Source of the DNA: Lysobacterales bacterium
GTDB taxonomy: Bacteria > Pseudomonadota > Gammaproteobacteria > Xanthomonadales > SZUA-5
Assembly (NCBI GenBank): GCA_022844165.1
Contig: JALHMH010000022.1
Location: 1-64,000, forward strand
Direction: 5' to 3'
Length of the DNA: 64,000 bases
Shown here: positions 63,473-64,000 of the stretch, piece after piece
Layout: the number at the start of each line of letters is the position of its first letter
How positions within the stretch are numbered: position 1 is the first letter of the stretch
Made by a program: the position numbers and the translations under genes
Notes under the pieces: model-generated
Seen by the model: the letters and a program-made list of their open reading frames with translations, nothing else
What the model was told of the DNA's origin: nothing
The model's database searches: none

Positions 63473-64000
63473 TTACACCATCGAAAAATCCAGATCATCG
63501 GCGTCATCGCTTTCGCCTTCGGCGTCGAAGAAATCGTATGCAACGGACAGGCTCAAGAAGGTGCTGCGCTTGCCGATGCCAGTAAGCAGAAACGCCTGAT
63601 CGCTGCGCACCAGCAGCAGAGCGTCCTTCGGGCTATGGCTCTTCCGATAGTTGAACGTGGTTCGGTACAGCCCAGGACCCAATCCGGAACCTGTCAACGG
63701 ATACACATCGGTGACCTGGAACGTGGCCAGCTCACTCATCGACACGGCTTCCAAGGGCGATTCGACATCGAAGGAACTGGGCTTCAGTTCGGCGGGCTGA
63801 TCGTCGATCAGTGTTCGCACTTCTTCAACCGGCGAGCCGTCGGGATCGGCCTTCAATGTCGATACAGCATTCGTGGGCAGGAGCCGCCCGTCGGCCAATA
63901 AAATGCCGCGACTGAGCGGCTTGCCGTCCTTTTCGGCGATGCGTTTTGCGTAACCGTACAGCGCCTTCTTATCGACTTTCGCGCCGATTTCGAAGCAGAT
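63473..64000 (-). CDS. Protein of unknown function, 5' end outside the window
   Basis: The frame stays open to the window edge, giving at least 175 residues. It enters as ICFEIGAKVDKKALYGYAKR and continues IAEKDGKPLSRGILLADGRL. The middle has FQVTDVYPLTGSGLGPGLYR and NYRKSHSPKDALLLVRSDQA, and the C-terminus is acidic (FFDAEGESDDADDLDFSMV). No family is recognised. It is the upstream gene of the ligase-linked cluster, with about 90 bases to the next start. A TTG at 63898 could be mistaken for a start, but the upstream in-frame residues are protein-like, so the gene is treated as truncated by the window. Confidence 0.6.
   Translation of the reverse strand: MCFEIGAKVDKKALYGYAKRIAEKDGKPLSRGILLADGRLLPTNAVSTLKADPDGSPVEEVRTLIDDQPAELKPSSFDVESPLEAVSMSELATFQVTDVYPLTGSGLGPGLYRTTFNYRKSHSPKDALLLVRSDQAFLLTGIGKRSTFLSLSVAYDFFDAEGESDDADDLDFSMV

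Overview
The window is GC-rich, densely coded chromosomal DNA. It most resembles a gammaproteobacterium of the Lysobacterales (Xanthomonadales) type. The pointers are the frr-uppS-cdsA-dxr-rseP-bamA-skp-lpxD-fabZ-lpxA-lpxB-rnhB block, a lysyl-endopeptidase-like secreted protease, an ExeM/NucH-type secreted nuclease, and GGAGCGGCTTTGG-containing interspersed repeats. This assignment is an inference from gene content. No rRNA, tRNA, CRISPR array or intact prophage was seen.

Layout. (1) 1-6757 is an accessory block on the minus strand. A 5'-truncated RHS/YD-repeat protein carries a C-terminal NucA/NucB-type DNase domain. It is followed, with ATGA overlap, by a SUKH (SMI1/KNR4) immunity protein and three more small ORFs, and by a possible IS66-type transposase tail at the window edge. 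Two copies of a 36-bp direct repeat sit between the small genes. (2) 6811-25101 holds housekeeping and secreted-enzyme genes: nei, putA without its DNA-binding domain, comEC, a membrane GGDEF protein, a methionine aminotransferase/omega-amidase pair, an M3 lipoprotein peptidase, a trypsin-like protease, a SleB-like hydrolase and an ExeM-like nuclease. (3) 25397-37440 is the envelope-biogenesis operon block on the minus strand (lipid A, fatty acid, BAM, RseP, isoprenoid and phospholipid steps). Dispersed repeats abut rnhB and bamA. (4) 37574-48919 carries central metabolism and transport (bdhA, gap, ilvA, a dicarboxylate/amino-acid symporter, ubiH and a second Ubi hydroxylase), a second secreted protease, a beta-helix protein and a GNAT pseudogene. 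(5) 48931-60189 carries a Sel1 protein and an S9 peptidase, hflKC, crcB, rarA, and the miaB-ybeZ-ybeY group. (6) 60259-64000 on the minus strand holds a lone PhnD-like binding protein downstream of a three-gene cluster. That cluster has an unusual ATP-dependent DNA-ligase-like nucleotidyltransferase and two proteins I do not recognise, the first of which runs off the window. It is the best candidate for an undescribed system.

Cross-cutting signals are a recurrent short peptide [FL]-x-[NS]-G-F-E in otherwise unrelated exported proteins, an interspersed repeat family in intergenic DNA, and clustered hairpins whose two arms vary together. Many start codons were moved downstream of the longest ORF on the basis of family start sites, ribosome binding sites and ATGA/GTGA overlaps. 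The reason is given in each entry.
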